A stretch of 64,000 nucleotides of DNA, from contig JADDMT010000087.1 in the NCBI GenBank assembly GCA_021401465.1, forward strand, positions 61,902-125,901, written 5' to 3'. The DNA comes from Teratosphaeria epicoccoides. Lineage: Eukaryota; Ascomycota; Dothideomycetes; Mycosphaerellales; Teratosphaeriaceae. A program made the position numbers and the translations under genes. Shown in pieces: positions 63,840 through 64,000 of this stretch (position 1 is the first letter of the stretch; each line of letters begins with the position of its first letter). The notes beneath the pieces are model-generated. The model was not told the DNA's origin, searched no databases, and saw only the letters and a program-made list of their open reading frames with translations.

Positions 63840-64000
63840 TGTAAAGGGCGAGGCCCTAAGTCTTGGTACAGGCTAGGGCCTATGCGACGCGACCCCTGAC
63901 GAGGCCGGCTATAAAAGACCGGACAGCTAGCAGATAGTCCCTCTCTCCCTATCGTACTTGTTAAATACTACATGAACCCCTGTGTATACGTCGTTTACCT
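63840..64000 (+). repeat. Right LTR (truncated by window end)
   Basis: Starts TGTAAAGGGCGAGGCCC and matches the left LTR to the last base of the window. It keeps CG and CCGG where the left copy has TA and CTGG, so it looks slightly less mutated. Confidence 0.85.

Larger units (their letters stand above)
57239..64000 (+). mobile_element. Mutated Ty3/gypsy chromovirus retrotransposon (3' end cut by window)
   Basis: Order: left LTR (57239-~57408), gag relic, protease, reverse transcriptase, RNase H, integrase and chromodomain relics, a ~1.5 kb extra region, a polypurine tract (63820-63839) and the right LTR (63840 to the window end). Integrase after RNase H defines Ty3/gypsy, and a chromodomain at the integrase C-terminus defines the chromovirus branch. 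Every coding section is riddled with TAG and some TAA at Trp and Gln positions and with missense changes of the C-to-T/G-to-A type. Checked positions from 57502 to 58519 share one frame and from 58761 to 62232 another, so indels are rare or absent. The pattern fits repeat-induced point mutation. The element is inactive. Target-site duplication cannot be checked because the right end is outside. Confidence 0.9.

Overview
The window reads as chromosome sequence from a filamentous ascomycete (Pezizomycotina, probably a dothideomycete; the class is inferred). About 30 protein genes lie on both strands. Many are split by short introns, mostly 47-75 nt, with GT-AG ends and CTAAC/CTGAC-like branch sites. 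The families are typical of such fungi: GID1/RanBPM, INO80 Ies4, COP9 subunit 7, PP4 R2, Sfr1, Cdc20, Ran, Mcr1, Trk, Acr3 and UstYa/DUF3328. The last ~7.8 kb is a repeat block carrying C-to-T/G-to-A damage of the RIP type. No RNA gene, CRISPR array or prokaryotic operon was seen.

Layout. 0-7.5 kb: a broken 2EXR-type gene, GID1, IES4 and a GH18 chitinase with two frameshifts. 7.9-16 kb: MFS transporter, UstYa-family oxidase, PP4R2, a small secreted cysteine-rich protein and CSN7. 16-24 kb: a small membrane protein, a GT25-type glycosyltransferase with an acidic repeat tail, SFR1, a possible single-pass membrane protein and CDC20. 24-38.5 kb: kelch-BTB protein, GT61 glycosyltransferase, F-box protein, an aldehyde dehydrogenase with one premature stop, Ran GTPase, another broken 2EXR-like gene and MCR1. 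38.9-56 kb: a divergent amidohydrolase/enoyl-CoA hydratase pair, a coiled-coil protein, three tandem promoter-like repeats, a Trk potassium transporter, a spartin/senescence-domain protein, an arsenite exporter and a membrane-anchored protein of unknown function. 56.2-64 kb: a TA-rich relic, then a Ty3/gypsy chromovirus whose 3' LTR runs off the window end.

How the genes relate. Most of the window is unlinked housekeeping: protein turnover (GID1, CSN7, CDC20, F-box), chromatin and recombination (IES4, SFR1), nuclear transport (Ran), sterol/redox metabolism (MCR1) and ion or metalloid transport (Trk, Acr3). The only pair that looks co-regulated is the divergent amidohydrolase and enoyl-CoA hydratase. 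The secreted or secretory-pathway genes at 6-14 kb (chitinase, MFS, UstYa, cysteine-rich protein) are loosely grouped but show no complete biosynthetic cluster.

Most unusual features: a chromovirus destroyed by nonsense and missense changes while both its gag and pol frames stay free of indels at every point checked; an extra ~1.5 kb region in that element with traces of a non-gag, non-pol reading frame; a frame-preserving intron that would switch a secreted peptide between 10 and 6 cysteines; opposite-sign frameshifts in the chitinase; and two GC-AG introns.
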